Below, piece after piece: positions 42,593-51,894 of a DNA stretch of 64,000 bases. The first letter of the stretch is position 1. The number at the start of each line of letters is the position of its first letter. Source of the DNA: Niebla homalea (lineage: Eukaryota; Ascomycota; Lecanoromycetes; Lecanorales; Ramalinaceae); contig JAHGAU010000008.1 in the NCBI GenBank assembly GCA_019925105.1, forward strand, positions 620,001 to 684,000, in the 5' to 3' direction. A program made the position numbers and the translations under genes. The notes below the pieces were generated by a model that was not told where the DNA came from, did not search any database, and was given only the letters and a program-made list of their open reading frames with translations.

Positions 42593-43981
42593 TCACAGCA
42601 TAGGGGGTCTATGACTGAACAGCTGCCCAACAACAACGGACAATAGGACCATCACAAGAAACAACAGCACTAAAAACAACCACCAAGTGGTGACAAGCGA
42701 TATAGCAATCCCGATCACGATCTCCACCACTCTGGCTCTCCTCCTTCTTTCTTTCCAGTACCTGTCGATCATGAACGGCGGACTGCACCCAATCCCATTC
42801 GCGTCCAGAGTCGGTCTGGCGATGGCTTCTTCGGAAACCTCAAGTGCACAGACGACTGGCCGATGATCACTCGAAGCCATCAAAGGGAGTGCAGTATACC
42901 CGCTGACTTTCACCTGCTTTGTGCTGTCCATCCATGGGGGTATATCAAGGTATAAAACTCGATCACACCAGCTTGGCCAGCGATGTTTCGCCCATTCCCA
43001 CGAGCCACTCTTTGCATCGTCCATGTCTTCGGCTTTCAAATCCCCCGATTGTATTTTACTACGTGCCAAGTCACTGTACTTGTATGTTGGGGGAAATTCG
43101 ATAGGGGCTTCTTTGAGGCCATGCATAGTCCTGCCTGCTTTTCTCTCCACCTCCAGCTGGTCAGATGATAGAAGGTGCCAGTAATGTCGCGGATACGACT
43201 CGTCCTCGCATGGCTGTGGGAACCGATGTTGCTCAATCGGACTCGGGGCTGCTGAGCCTGTGCGGTAGTTCAGATCGCCAGCTAGGATCACGTAGCTGGT
43301 GGGTGTATAGATCCCTTGCCTTTGCTCTTTGCCCTTTATATCGCCACGATCTTCGGAGGATAGTAGAGGCTTCGTCTCCCCATCTGAAGAGGCTGTATCG
43401 TAAAGACGATGCTTTCGTGACCTGCTCAACGAGCTGTAGGACACCGGCTCGAATACCAGCCGCTGCACAATGCTCTTCCAGTCCTCGTTCCTCCGCTTGA
43501 CATTCCACTCCATGGGCGCCAGGTGTGCGGACACAAACGTCAGAGACACAGGCTCTTCATTCTCCCGGGTCTCAAACTCCATCCTCACCCCCACCGCCCC
43601 CTTGTTACCCATATCCAACCATCCCACGCCAACCTCCGCAGTCTGCAAGCTCTTCACCCGCCTTGTCTGCTCCCGAAGCACAAAGACCATCATTGCTGTC
43701 ATACCTACGTTCCTGTTGACGATATTGTCGTAGCTGGCTCCATTGAGAGAGGTGGCTGCTACATCCACGGCTTTCTTGAACTCGTCGAGGTAGCGTTGTA
43801 GGTACGAGCCTCCCAGGAAGGAGTAACTGATTGGTGCAATCTCTTGCAGGCAGAGGACCAGGATTGAAGGCGCACTCTTGGGGTCGGGGAGAGCGTCGAA
43901 CAGGTGCGAGGCCAGCGCAAGGGGCTTGACTGGTGTGCGAGCACAATTGAGGGTCAATGTGTATGTCTTTAGCCTTGCCAT
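42593..43981 (-). CDS. Inositol-polyphosphate 5-phosphatase, tail-anchored (Inp54-like)
   Basis: 462 aa, single exon. The endonuclease/exonuclease/phosphatase fold is complete: CLQEIAPISYSFLGGSYL, MGNKGAVGVRMEF, FVSAHLAPMEWNVKRRNEDW, the catalytic LAGDLNYRTG (about 235), FPPTYKY, PSWCDRVLYLDIP (about 335) and ASSDHRPVVCALEV (about 370). The C-terminus ends in a hydrophobic helix (IVIGIAISLVTTWWLFLVLL) followed by a short tail, so the enzyme is probably tail-anchored with its catalytic side in the cytosol, as yeast Inp54 is on the ER. Substrate is presumably PI(4,5)P2; this is inferred from the family. Confidence 0.93.
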   Translation of the reverse strand: MARLKTYTLTLNCARTPVKPLALASHLFDALPDPKSAPSILVLCLQEIAPISYSFLGGSYLQRYLDEFKKAVDVAATSLNGASYDNIVNRNVGMTAMMVFVLREQTRRVKSLQTAEVGVGWLDMGNKGAVGVRMEFETRENEEPVSLTFVSAHLAPMEWNVKRRNEDWKSIVQRLVFEPVSYSSLSRSRKHRLYDTASSDGETKPLLSSEDRGDIKGKEQRQGIYTPTSYVILAGDLNYRTGSAAPSPIEQHRFPQPCEDESYPRHYWHLLSSDQLEVERKAGRTMHGLKEAPIEFPPTYKYSDLARSKIQSGDLKAEDMDDAKSGSWEWAKHRWPSWCDRVLYLDIPPWMDSTKQVKVSGYTALPLMASSDHRPVVCALEVSEEAIARPTLDANGIGCSPPFMIDRYWKERRRRARVVEIVIGIAISLVTTWWLFLVLLFLVMVLLSVVVGQLFSHRPPML

Positions 43982-44558
43982 TGTTTGTAACTTGGTGTGA
44001 GGCTTGCTCTGTACAATACAAAGCTCCCGAGATAGCGAGATCTAGGGAGGAATGTTTCTGGTATCTGCCAGATCAAGTAAAACGTGGAGCGAGAATTTCG
44101 TTATATCAGACAAATCTCCAGAGACAAGGACAGAAAAGGGAAGAACGACTCTGGAATCTCTACACATCTCGGTCCCTGGGGGCGGATTTGTAGATATCTG
44201 ACGGCTGCCCGAGTGGGCCCCCTCCATTCGAGCTAGATGCACATGATCAAAGCCTTTGTTATGTGGGGGAAAGCTAATTTAGATGTGGAGATCCACCATG
44301 TGTGATGGTAGACTGATGGGGGTTGCAAATTAATGGTGCGTCAGGTGAGCGAGAGGATGAGCTTCATCACAGAGCTATGCTTTGGATTCGTCACAGAACT
44401 AGAATACAAATCAAATCACGAGCATCTTTAAGCAACCAACGCCAGCCAAGTGCCAAAGAATGTTTTGACCCTCACTCTCCATCTGCACAGCAATTGCTCC
44501 AGTGCCGATTCCTGATTCCACGTCCACGTTATGGATGCTTCTCCGTCCCTTTCGTAGC
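43982..44558. other. Intergenic, 0.6 kb
   Basis: Between two minus-strand genes; contains the phosphatase promoter. No supported feature. Confidence 0.5.
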
Positions 44559-45719
44559 TTAAGCCTTTGCTTCGATATCTTTCTCATCCGTGACCTTGAC
44601 GGTAGGGACGTCTTCATAAGCGGGCAGGCCTTCCTTCTCGTCGGAAGGCACGGGCTCATATATGACGTGCTGGTCCTTTCTGTACTTCAACCAAAGGAAG
44701 ACCACAAGTTGTCCAACAAGCATTCCGATCGCGCTAGCAGCCATACCAAAGGCCACGCCAATCAAGATGGGAACGAAGGCAAGCTTGACGGTTGCCCACA
44801 TGATATGAGCCATGCGGTGAAGGAAGCCCCCGTGGCCGTGGCCATGCATGTGATGAGGGCGGAACTTGAGGTGAGTCGGGAGTTCCAGGGTGCCATCAGG
44901 ACGACGATGCGCACCAGGGCCTTTGTGGATGTGAGGCACGTGCTTACCAGCCAAGCGCTGGAAGCACTTGACGCAGAAACATTTGACGCGCTGCCCAGCG
45001 GTCGTCGCGGCAGCCTTGGCTTTGTTGACATTTTTGAGTATCTTGGAGAAGACACGGCAAAGCACATTGGTGCATTTGGCGTCTGGAGAATTGGGGGATG
45101 GTGTGACAGAAGTGGCAGAGAGAAGGATCATCTACAGGGATGTCAGTACAAATAGCGGTAAAGTCGGGCATTGTAAAAGAAATACCTCGCCAGAGACGTC
45201 CTTGATAGCCTTCATCTCGATATCATCAATCTTGACCATTTCGCCATCCAGAGCCAAAACAGACATGGTGATGGTGATCAGGCTGCTGGAATCCTCAGCC
45301 TTTTGCTCGTTGAATTCGACGCTATAACTGAGTCTAAGATCGCCTTGATATGCTTCTGCTGTCGAGGCTTCGTCGGCTTTCTTCTGTTGCGAGACATGAA
45401 GAGCTGGTGGAAGACCAGTGGTTTGGATTGGATAGAAGGGCACTTCGTTCAAGCGAAGAGAGCCATCCAGGCTGTCGATGGTCATCTCCAAATCACTGCC
45501 AACGCCGCTGATCCACTCGTGGGCACCATTACGTTCACTATTGAGAGCGTATGGGCAAGATGAGCAGTCTAGGAGAACGTGTTTCGGGCCTTGCTGGTTG
45601 GGGGAGACGGCAGGATGGAGAACCTCTTTGTCGGTGAAGGCCTCTATATCTCCGGGAATGAGAAAGGAGTTCGCAGTCAGAGCAAAAGCCCCGACTGACA
45701 GGAGTGAAGGATACAGCAT
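44559..45719 (-). CDS. Conserved fungal secretory-pathway membrane protein (DUF7728-like)
   Basis: Two exons, 45719-45186 and 45131-44559, with a 54-bp intron (donor GTATTT, acceptor CTGTAG, phase 0); 368 aa. MLYPSLLSVGAFALTANSFL is a signal peptide. The luminal part has LLDCSSCPYA and a beta-rich domain ending AIKDVSGEM. After it come a Cys pair (CFCVKCFQRLAG), a His-rich stretch (HHMHGHGHGGFLHRMAH), one transmembrane helix (FGMAASAIGMLVGQLVVFLW) and an acidic cytosolic tail. The plan matches a widespread uncharacterised ascomycete family that I recall as DUF7728. The function is unknown; the His-rich segment could bind metal. Confidence 0.75.
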
Positions 45720-45950
45720 TGTGATGAGTGTTGTTATCTCAGGTGAATGTGAATGCAGTTGATGTTGCAAGTTGTTGATAGGAAGAGGATGAGAAATGAG
45801 GAAGGCTTGGAAGGCTTCGTGGCACTGTGGCAACGCAAAAAGTGACCTTGGCGCTTTGCCCCCTCCAAAACGTTTGAGAGTGGAAACCCCTGAAACCGGT
45901 CCAGCCGCTTCTGGAGTAGACCTGAGCTAAGAATAGTCGCCTTTATAGCC
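45720..45950. other. Promoter region of the DUF7728-like gene
   Basis: About 230 bp upstream of the minus-strand start; nothing coding. Confidence 0.45.
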
Positions 45951-45951
45951 A

Positions 45952-46290
45952 AGACTTTTAGCAGACCAGGTCAACTGTAGCCGAGGCCTGGCACGCCTCG
46001 TGCGCCCAAGACCTTGCTCCTGGCACAGGGCCCACACTCTCCTCCACTGGGTGCCGGCACTCGTGCACGCGCTCCGCTGGCGCCATCTCTTCCAAGACGA
46101 CTTCCACGCCAATGGCTGTGCCGCCATGAAGGCGCATTATCGTCACGTGAGGGAGCTGGCGAGGGCGCAGGGGCGCGAAGTCCTTGACTTTGAGCTCCAC
46201 GATGGGTGGGCGCCGTTGTGTGCGTTTCTGGGGTGCAGGATCCTGGGTGTGAGTATCCGAGGGAGAATGAGGGCGGAGCTTGCGTAGTCA
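45952..46290 (+). pseudogene. Sulfotransferase-like fragment (C-terminal remnant)
   Basis: An open frame of about 110 codons with no start codon at its head (a TAG precedes it). It reads RWRHLFQDDFHANGCAAMKA, then HYRHVRELARA, then REVLDFELHDGWAPLCAFLG. That is the C-terminal end of fungal P-loop proteins of the Sulfotransferase_4 type, where the consensus resembles LLEYDVKDGWEPLCxFLG. The N-terminal two thirds, including the P-loop, are missing upstream, and the end drifts after CAFLGC. Base composition is GC-rich. Likely a truncated relic. I name the family from pattern memory only. Confidence 0.55.
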
Positions 46291-46862
46291 AGATGAGGTG
46301 GCGGGCTTGGGGACGGGCGAAGGCTGTTGTTCTTAGGTCGGTGGGTTGGTGTGCTGTTTTCCTGCTTGCGGTGGCCCTGTCAAGGTGGGCTCTGTGGGCG
46401 GGGCTTGGTGGCTAAGGGGTTTGTGCATGCGCAGCGGAGCATCTTTGGTATTGGTGAGATGGTGAGTAGATATCATTTAGATACTCATCATGCGCAACGG
46501 TAATAATGCTCGCCGTTGCAGCGGCGTAACGGAACACACCTCGTCTTCTACTATCCCTGCGAACATACAACCTCTCCAAATCCCGCCCGCACTGCCGTTT
46601 CTCCCTCGTAAGGGCTTATACGCCATTCTTTACGCCAGCATAATTTCAACTATGCGTATGATGCGTTTAGCCAGGCTGAGCTCCGACGTCAAACCTGCCC
46701 ATATACTGAGCCAGATCGCGCAGTATTGCATATAACAGTGGTCCATCATATCGGGCAGTACAATCAACCTGTGGAGACCAGATCCCAACAGCAGCCATCA
46801 CTCACCCACCAGGAAAGCCAAAATCACGCACGCGCGCTGCCCTCCCCCAACAATCGACAACC
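46291..46862. other. Intergenic, 0.6 kb
   Basis: Between the sulfotransferase-like fragment and the RIB3 3' end. No supported gene. Confidence 0.5.
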
Positions 46863-47762
46863 TCATCCACCCCCATCCCTGCCCACAAGATAATCAACCA
46901 GCATCTCAATCGTACAAACCCTGATGCCCCACAGTCTCCCAAACCTCAAGCACCCATCCCTCCTCATCATACCGGCCCCCTCCCTCTCCGTCTTCCCTTC
47001 CACCCCACCCCCTCCTCAACAACCTCGCACAGCACCCCAACCTCCCTCTTTCCGGCTAACCGACATAACTCTACCGCCGCCTCCGTATGCCCCCTTCGCT
47101 CCCGCACGCCCCCCTGCCTCGCCCGCAACGGAAACACATGGCCCGGCCGACGGAAATCGCTCGCCGTTGCCGTGGGAGCGGAGAGCGCCTTGCACGTTAG
47201 CGCGCGATCATAGGCAGATATCCCCGTAGTGGTGGAGGTGGCGTCGACGGAGATGGTGTATGCGGTCCCCTCGATCTCGGTGGCGGTGCTCTCAGGTACC
47301 ATTTGCGGGAGGGCGAGAGTGTGGGTTATTGGGGCGGAGAGGGGGGTGCAGATTAGACCGCTGGAGTGATGGATTAGGAATGCCATTTTGGCGGGGGTGA
47401 TGTCTTCGGCTGCGATTATTAGATCGCCTTCGTTTTCGCGGGAGGTGGAGTCTAGGATGAGGATGAAGTTGCCGGTGGCTGGGGTGAGAGGGGGTAGGTT
47501 AGCTGAAGGGGCTTTTCTCGTTTCTGTTTGCGGGTGGTTGGTGGGGGATAAGAGGTTGCGGGCAAAGCTTACCGAAAGCTGCCGCTGTATCCTCTACGCT
47601 GTCGAATTTGAGATCAGTGTCGCCATTGATATAAGCGGCAACGTCAGCTGCTTTTGATGCAGGAACATCTGCATGTTTGCCAAAGGGATGGGTATACCCG
47701 TTGGTCAGGGAGCCTCCTTTCGTCTTCGGCGAGGAGACGGCGTTGGTTGTACATAAAGACAT
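46863..47762 (-). CDS. RIB3: 3,4-dihydroxy-2-butanone 4-phosphate synthase, with a one-base frame break near the C-terminus
   Basis: Exon 1 is 47762-47573 and exon 2 starts at 47478 (94-bp intron, donor GTAAGC, acceptor CACCCCAG). Riboflavin pathway enzyme (ribulose 5-phosphate to DHBP). Motifs: DSTSRENEGDLIIAAEDITP (acidic active-site loop), TTGISAYDRALTC, DFRRPGHVFPLRAR and GHTEAAVELCRLAG. Near the end the frame reads VGVLCEVVEEG, then turns into WKGRRRGRGPV and stops at 46967. In the next frame the expected tail is present (MMRRDGCLRFGRLWGIRVCT, then IEMLVDYL) to a stop at 46863. The switch is at a run of five G (plus strand about 47007-47012). Exon lengths are one base short of a multiple of three, so a single-base deletion or a homopolymer sequencing error is likely. 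Confidence 0.88.
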
Positions 47763-48216
47763 TGGAATGACAGCGATGGCAAGACGGTCGTGAGACGCCG
47801 TCCTGCCTGAATGATCGCAACAAGTTCCAGGTAGGCCGTAGTCGTCACGTGCGTTTGGCTCTTCGCGGTTGCATCATCGTGACCGTTGTCACGACCGTTA
47901 TCGATCACTCCTATATCGGAACAAATCTGGATGAGATTCTGTACGCATGTCACGGTCAAAGCCAATAGCCCTGCATGATGCGTCTTACCTGGGTCCTGCA
48001 GCTCAAGTGGAAGTCCAATGGCTGCATCACGCTGATCTGTCGTCAGTCCTATATGTCACCGGAAGGGTAACAATTTTGACACGCCCGCATAGAAGCTGGT
48101 TCAGGGGTGTGTAGACTTAGTGAGGTGAAAGTTGTTATGGTTGACGAAAGTAGGATGCATCGCAGGAATGGCTTCAACCTTTTCTGCATGGTGATGCCCC
48201 TGTTCTGTGAACTCCA
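47763..48216. other. Upstream region of RIB3
   Basis: About 450 bp on the promoter side of RIB3. No supported feature; the 86-codon minus-strand frame at 47705-47965 overlaps the RIB3 start region and is a shadow. Confidence 0.45.
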
Positions 48217-49027
48217 TCAAGTTTTGGACTTCGTGAATTCGACTGTCCACTTCATTAAGTCACCATTGACTTCATTAAGTAAGCGTACTTAACGAGCCTT
48301 TATGGTTACTTTTCGTTAAATGATCCTAATTAACGATTTCACCGTTATCTTACTTAAGGGTGTTACTCAAGGGTATTGCCTTTCGGATGTTTTACTTTAA
48401 TGAATTTTACGGAAGGAATTCGTTAAGTCAAGATCTCGTTAACGTAATATAGTATATAAATAAAAGCGTTTTTCCAGGTCGACGGCAACGTCGGTTTAGT
48501 AAATAGTAACTTTATTAAGTGGATTATACCGTTTATTAAGTAATTAACCGTTTGTTATGAAACGGCGCATGCGCATGTACATAGCATCACGGTCTGCGGT
48601 AGGTATGAGCATAGCGGGTAGCTCCCGGGTGGTCTTGGCGCGCACATACCTCAAATCCATAGCTGCATACATAGCTACTCATCATTCATACATTACACTT
48701 ATCACATTCCTGTTAAGAACGTGATAGTGTAATGTATGATTGATTCTCTAGCTAGGTAGGTGGCTATGGATTTGAGTGAGTGCGCGCCAAGACCCCTGCG
48801 GAAGCTACCCGCTATGCTCATGCATACCGCAAACCGTGATACTATGTACCTAGAGACTCAGTTCTCTAACAATTCCTAACACCGTTTAATCCGTTAATTA
48901 CCTACTTAACGAGTTAAACGATGACTTCCTTAAGTAGACAATGTAGCTGGTAAATGCCGTCCACTTTATGAATCAGACGGTGACTTAACGAAGTAGATGG
49001 TTGAATTCATGGAGTCGATCCACTTGA
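48217..49027. mobile_element. AT-rich TIR element, 811 bp, non-autonomous
   Basis: The left end (48217-48265) reads TCAAG..TGAATTCGACTGTCC then ACTTCATTAAGTCACC. The right end, reverse-complemented, reads TCAAG..TGAATTCAACCATCT then ACTTCGTTAAGTCACC. This is an imperfect terminal inverted repeat of nearly 50 bp. The interior is AT-rich with many TTAAGT/ACTTAA and GTTAA phrases in both orientations. No transposase frame. A separate 273-bp palindrome sits in the middle. No unambiguous target-site duplication was found. Confidence 0.7.
48577..48849. repeat. 273-bp imperfect palindrome nested in the TIR element
   Basis: Left arm from GTACATAGCATCACGGTC and right arm ending in the complement, GTACATAGTATCACGGTT. 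Matching runs continue through GAGCATAGCGGGTAGCT, GGTCTTGGCGCGCAC, CTCAAATCCATAGC and CATTACACTATCAC up to a loop of about 14 nt at 48710. Arms are roughly 85 percent identical by eye. GC content is higher than in the surrounding element, so it looks like an independent MITE-type insertion. It could form a long hairpin if transcribed. Confidence 0.85.
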
Positions 49028-49550
49028 CGAGTCGCCGGACGGATTGTATTTCCCTGTAAATCTCGTAACAATACGTCAGTGGAACCCTGCATAATACCAT
49101 TACGCTCAGCTCCTCGTCTCCAGCTACGCTTGACCACGTAAGAGCTGCATGAATTGTGGGAACCTTGACGGCATCACTAGTCTCAATCTTGCTATGTATG
49201 TGTTAGAACAAGATGGCGGGGGAAACGCTATGAATTCTGTTTAAGACAACGATAGCTCGTCTATTGGCTGCATAAAGCCTCTCGATTAGAGTCATGCGGC
49301 AGGATGATATGCTAGAGACCTCTGAGATTGGCATGCAGATGAGCCAGTCTTTCCGTTGACTAAGTTATCCTCCATACCGAGGATCTCCGAGCGTTGGAGA
49401 GCATGTGCTTTTGGTGCAAGAAACTATGACCCAGGGTTTCACACGCAGTCAACTTGGTTTGCAGCTCCAGCTTGAATGTGAGCAATTTTTGGAAGCAAAA
49501 GATCTTTCACACCATCACTGATCCCCTTTCCCGCTTTTCTACTGGTCAGA
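49028..49550. other. Intergenic upstream of the transaldolase-like gene
   Basis: About 520 bp between the TIR element and the next start codon; presumably holds the promoter. No supported feature. Confidence 0.45.
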
Positions 49551-50976
49551 ATGGGCTCATACCCTGAGCAGCATAGTCTCCTACCATATTTGCGTTCCAA
49601 AAGCCAGATCGATTGCGATTGCTTAGACATCGAGGGTGTGCTTGGCTATTCTCCAGCCTTGGAATCCAGATACTGAGACCGTACAGTGCCTAAACAGCAT
49701 GGGCCCTTTGTTGACTCAACGTCGAACCAGGTGAGCTTGATAGTGACAGCATCCATACGATCTTGCCCTCATTAACAATGGTTAAACCAGGCAGATGCAT
49801 ATCTCGAGTTGCTATTGCCTCATCGAGCAGAAATTCTTCAAAGCTCGATAGAGCTTGCTCAGAAAGAGATTCACAAGTATGAACATTTGTCACAGGAAGA
49901 GCTGGCGGTGGAGATTGCCGTCAGTGCTCCTCTTCTTTCAGCTTTTGTATCGTTGCGGAATGCTAGCAGTCTAATGTAACCTTCAGATGTGCAAGCTCTC
50001 CCTCCATATTGCCTCTTACGTCACGGGATCGATTCATGTCATGACCAACCCCACACTCACATACACGACTAAGATAGTGGACAATGCTCAACGTCAGTCT
50101 CAACCCCATGAAAAACCTGAGCTTTTATCTCAAACATCATCCTCGATTGCAAATCGTTGAACACAACATAACGCTCTCCAGGTCTCTCGACCTTATGCCA
50201 CCAACTCGAACCAGCCTTCGATCTCAACAGACTCTGCATCAAAGTCGTCGCGACATGGGATGGCCTCCAAGCATGCCGAAAACTCAGCACCCTTGGCATC
50301 AACACCCTCGCGACGACCCTGTTCACGATGGAGCAAGCCATTCTCGCTGGCGAGGCGGGTTGTCAATACATCGCACCATTCGTGCACGAGCTCAAAGCCT
50401 TTTTCGATGCGAAGTGAGTTTCATCACTGCTTCTTGAACACAAGATTGCTGACCATTGATTGGACAGCTATGACGATGGCGGACCGAACCTCCCTCTTTG
50501 CGTCGAGGTACAGAGATACTACGAGAAATACAACTACAGCACCAGAGTAAAAGCCGCGGGCCTGCTCACCGTCACTGAAGCAAAGCAGCTAGCTGGAGTC
50601 GCATCGATGACGATTGCGCCGGATCTGATTACGTCACTTACTCAGATAGAAGAAGACTTGCAGCAATTGGAACGAGAGTCATTGTTCGTGTGCCAAGACG
50701 GTCATGCGAAGGACGCTGTTACTGGTGGCTTGGAGCGGAAGAGCTATCTAGATGACGAAGCGGGCTTTAAGGCTGCGTTTGCGAAGAGATATGATGGGAA
50801 GGGGGAGTGGAAGACTAAAGAGGTGAGTCTCAGTGCCCAAATGCTGCTTGAATGCCGGAAAGATGCTGTCTCTGATGCTGTGCTTTCGCATATCATAGGC
50901 TATCAAGATCTTCAGCGAATATCAGCGTAACGCCGAGAAGCTGATGCTGGAAAAGGGGGCTACGCTGGCTCGTTAA
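49551..50976 (+). CDS. Transaldolase-like enzyme, seven exons, 342 aa
   Basis: Exons 49551-49635, 49687-49730, 49791-49919, 49987-50092, 50182-50413, 50468-50822 and 50899-50976, exactly 343 codons. Joined sequence: YLRSKSQIDCDCLDIE, HGPFVDSTSNQADAYLEL, EELAVEIA|MCKLSLHIAS, VTGSIHVMTNP, CHQLEPAFDLNRLCIKV, TLATTLFTMEQAILAGEAGC, IAPFVHELKAFFDANYDDGG, RVKAAGLLTVTEAKQLAGVA. The Schiff-base lysine is the K of LCIKVVATWDG (about residue 141), as in canonical transaldolases. Two introns (49920-49986 and 50093-50181) use the unusual donor GTCAGT, yet phases and protein fit. Probably moves a dihydroxyacetone unit between sugar phosphates; the divergent sequence and setting suggest a paralogue in accessory metabolism. 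Confidence 0.85.
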
Positions 50977-51894
50977 CAACACTAAAAATTGCAACGTGCG
51001 CAGACTTGCATCCCCTTTAACTCATGAGAGACTCGAGTTTAGGAGTGACCTTGGCTATAACGGATTTAAAGTAGAAATCAATGAATATCTTTTGTACCAA
51101 GCCTGTAACAATTAAAGCTCTTCCTCGATAGTTACGGTCATTGGAAAAGTTGGGGGTCCCTTGGTTTAAGCGCGTACACGTTGCAATTTTCCGTGTTGTT
51201 AACGAGGCTGGTATGGTTTTCGAGTACAGTGTTTGGACGCATAGAACGTTTTGCGATGGGGTGTAAGCTGTGTTTGGATATCGGCTGCAACATGTAATTA
51301 TGTGAGATTGTCGCTCTCTGTTGGAGTGTTGATGACTCCTCATGGTGTTGTCCAGTGCATGCACGTGTTGATCCTGAAGTGTTGTGTATATTAGAGCACC
51401 TGACCGTACATCTCAGAACGGCCGGGTATCCTTTGGAGATAGATCTGCTCCTGCACACACCTAGATAATTGAATCAACGAATACGTTGCATACCCATTAC
51501 ATCACTCTCCTCTTCTTCCGCTTCTGTACGATAGAGTCCCATGTATTCCCCGTACGATCATTGCCCATTCAGGTGAAACCTGCTATCTCCATTTGCAAAA
51601 CATGAGTGCGTCAAGCTGCCACACTTTCCTGGACGTGCTCGGGCTCTCTTGGTGGCCTTTCTATTACATCACAGCCCGCACCAGGAACGACGCAAACAAT
51701 CCATCTCTCACCACCGATCAGTTCGAATAATGCATTCACTGGTCAATTCCTCCACCCTTTGGAAGAATATTTACCCTTAACCATAACCATCCTCCACACT
51801 TCTCCCACCAGCTCACCCTTGTCCCACCACTACAACCACCGCAACCATCCTTCCCCTCACGCCCACATTAAACCCCCCTCACAGCCTAACAACG
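50977..51894. other. Intergenic, 0.9 kb
   Basis: 3' flank of the transaldolase-like gene and promoter of the MFS gene. The 300 bp before 51895 are rich in CCAC/CTCA pyrimidine tracts typical of fungal 5' leaders. No supported gene. Confidence 0.5.

Noticed and set aside
49440..50460. Transaldolase region as a pseudogene with frameshifts
   Set aside because: First impression only; allowing two GTCAGT donors gives a fully in-phase seven-exon gene with all motifs.
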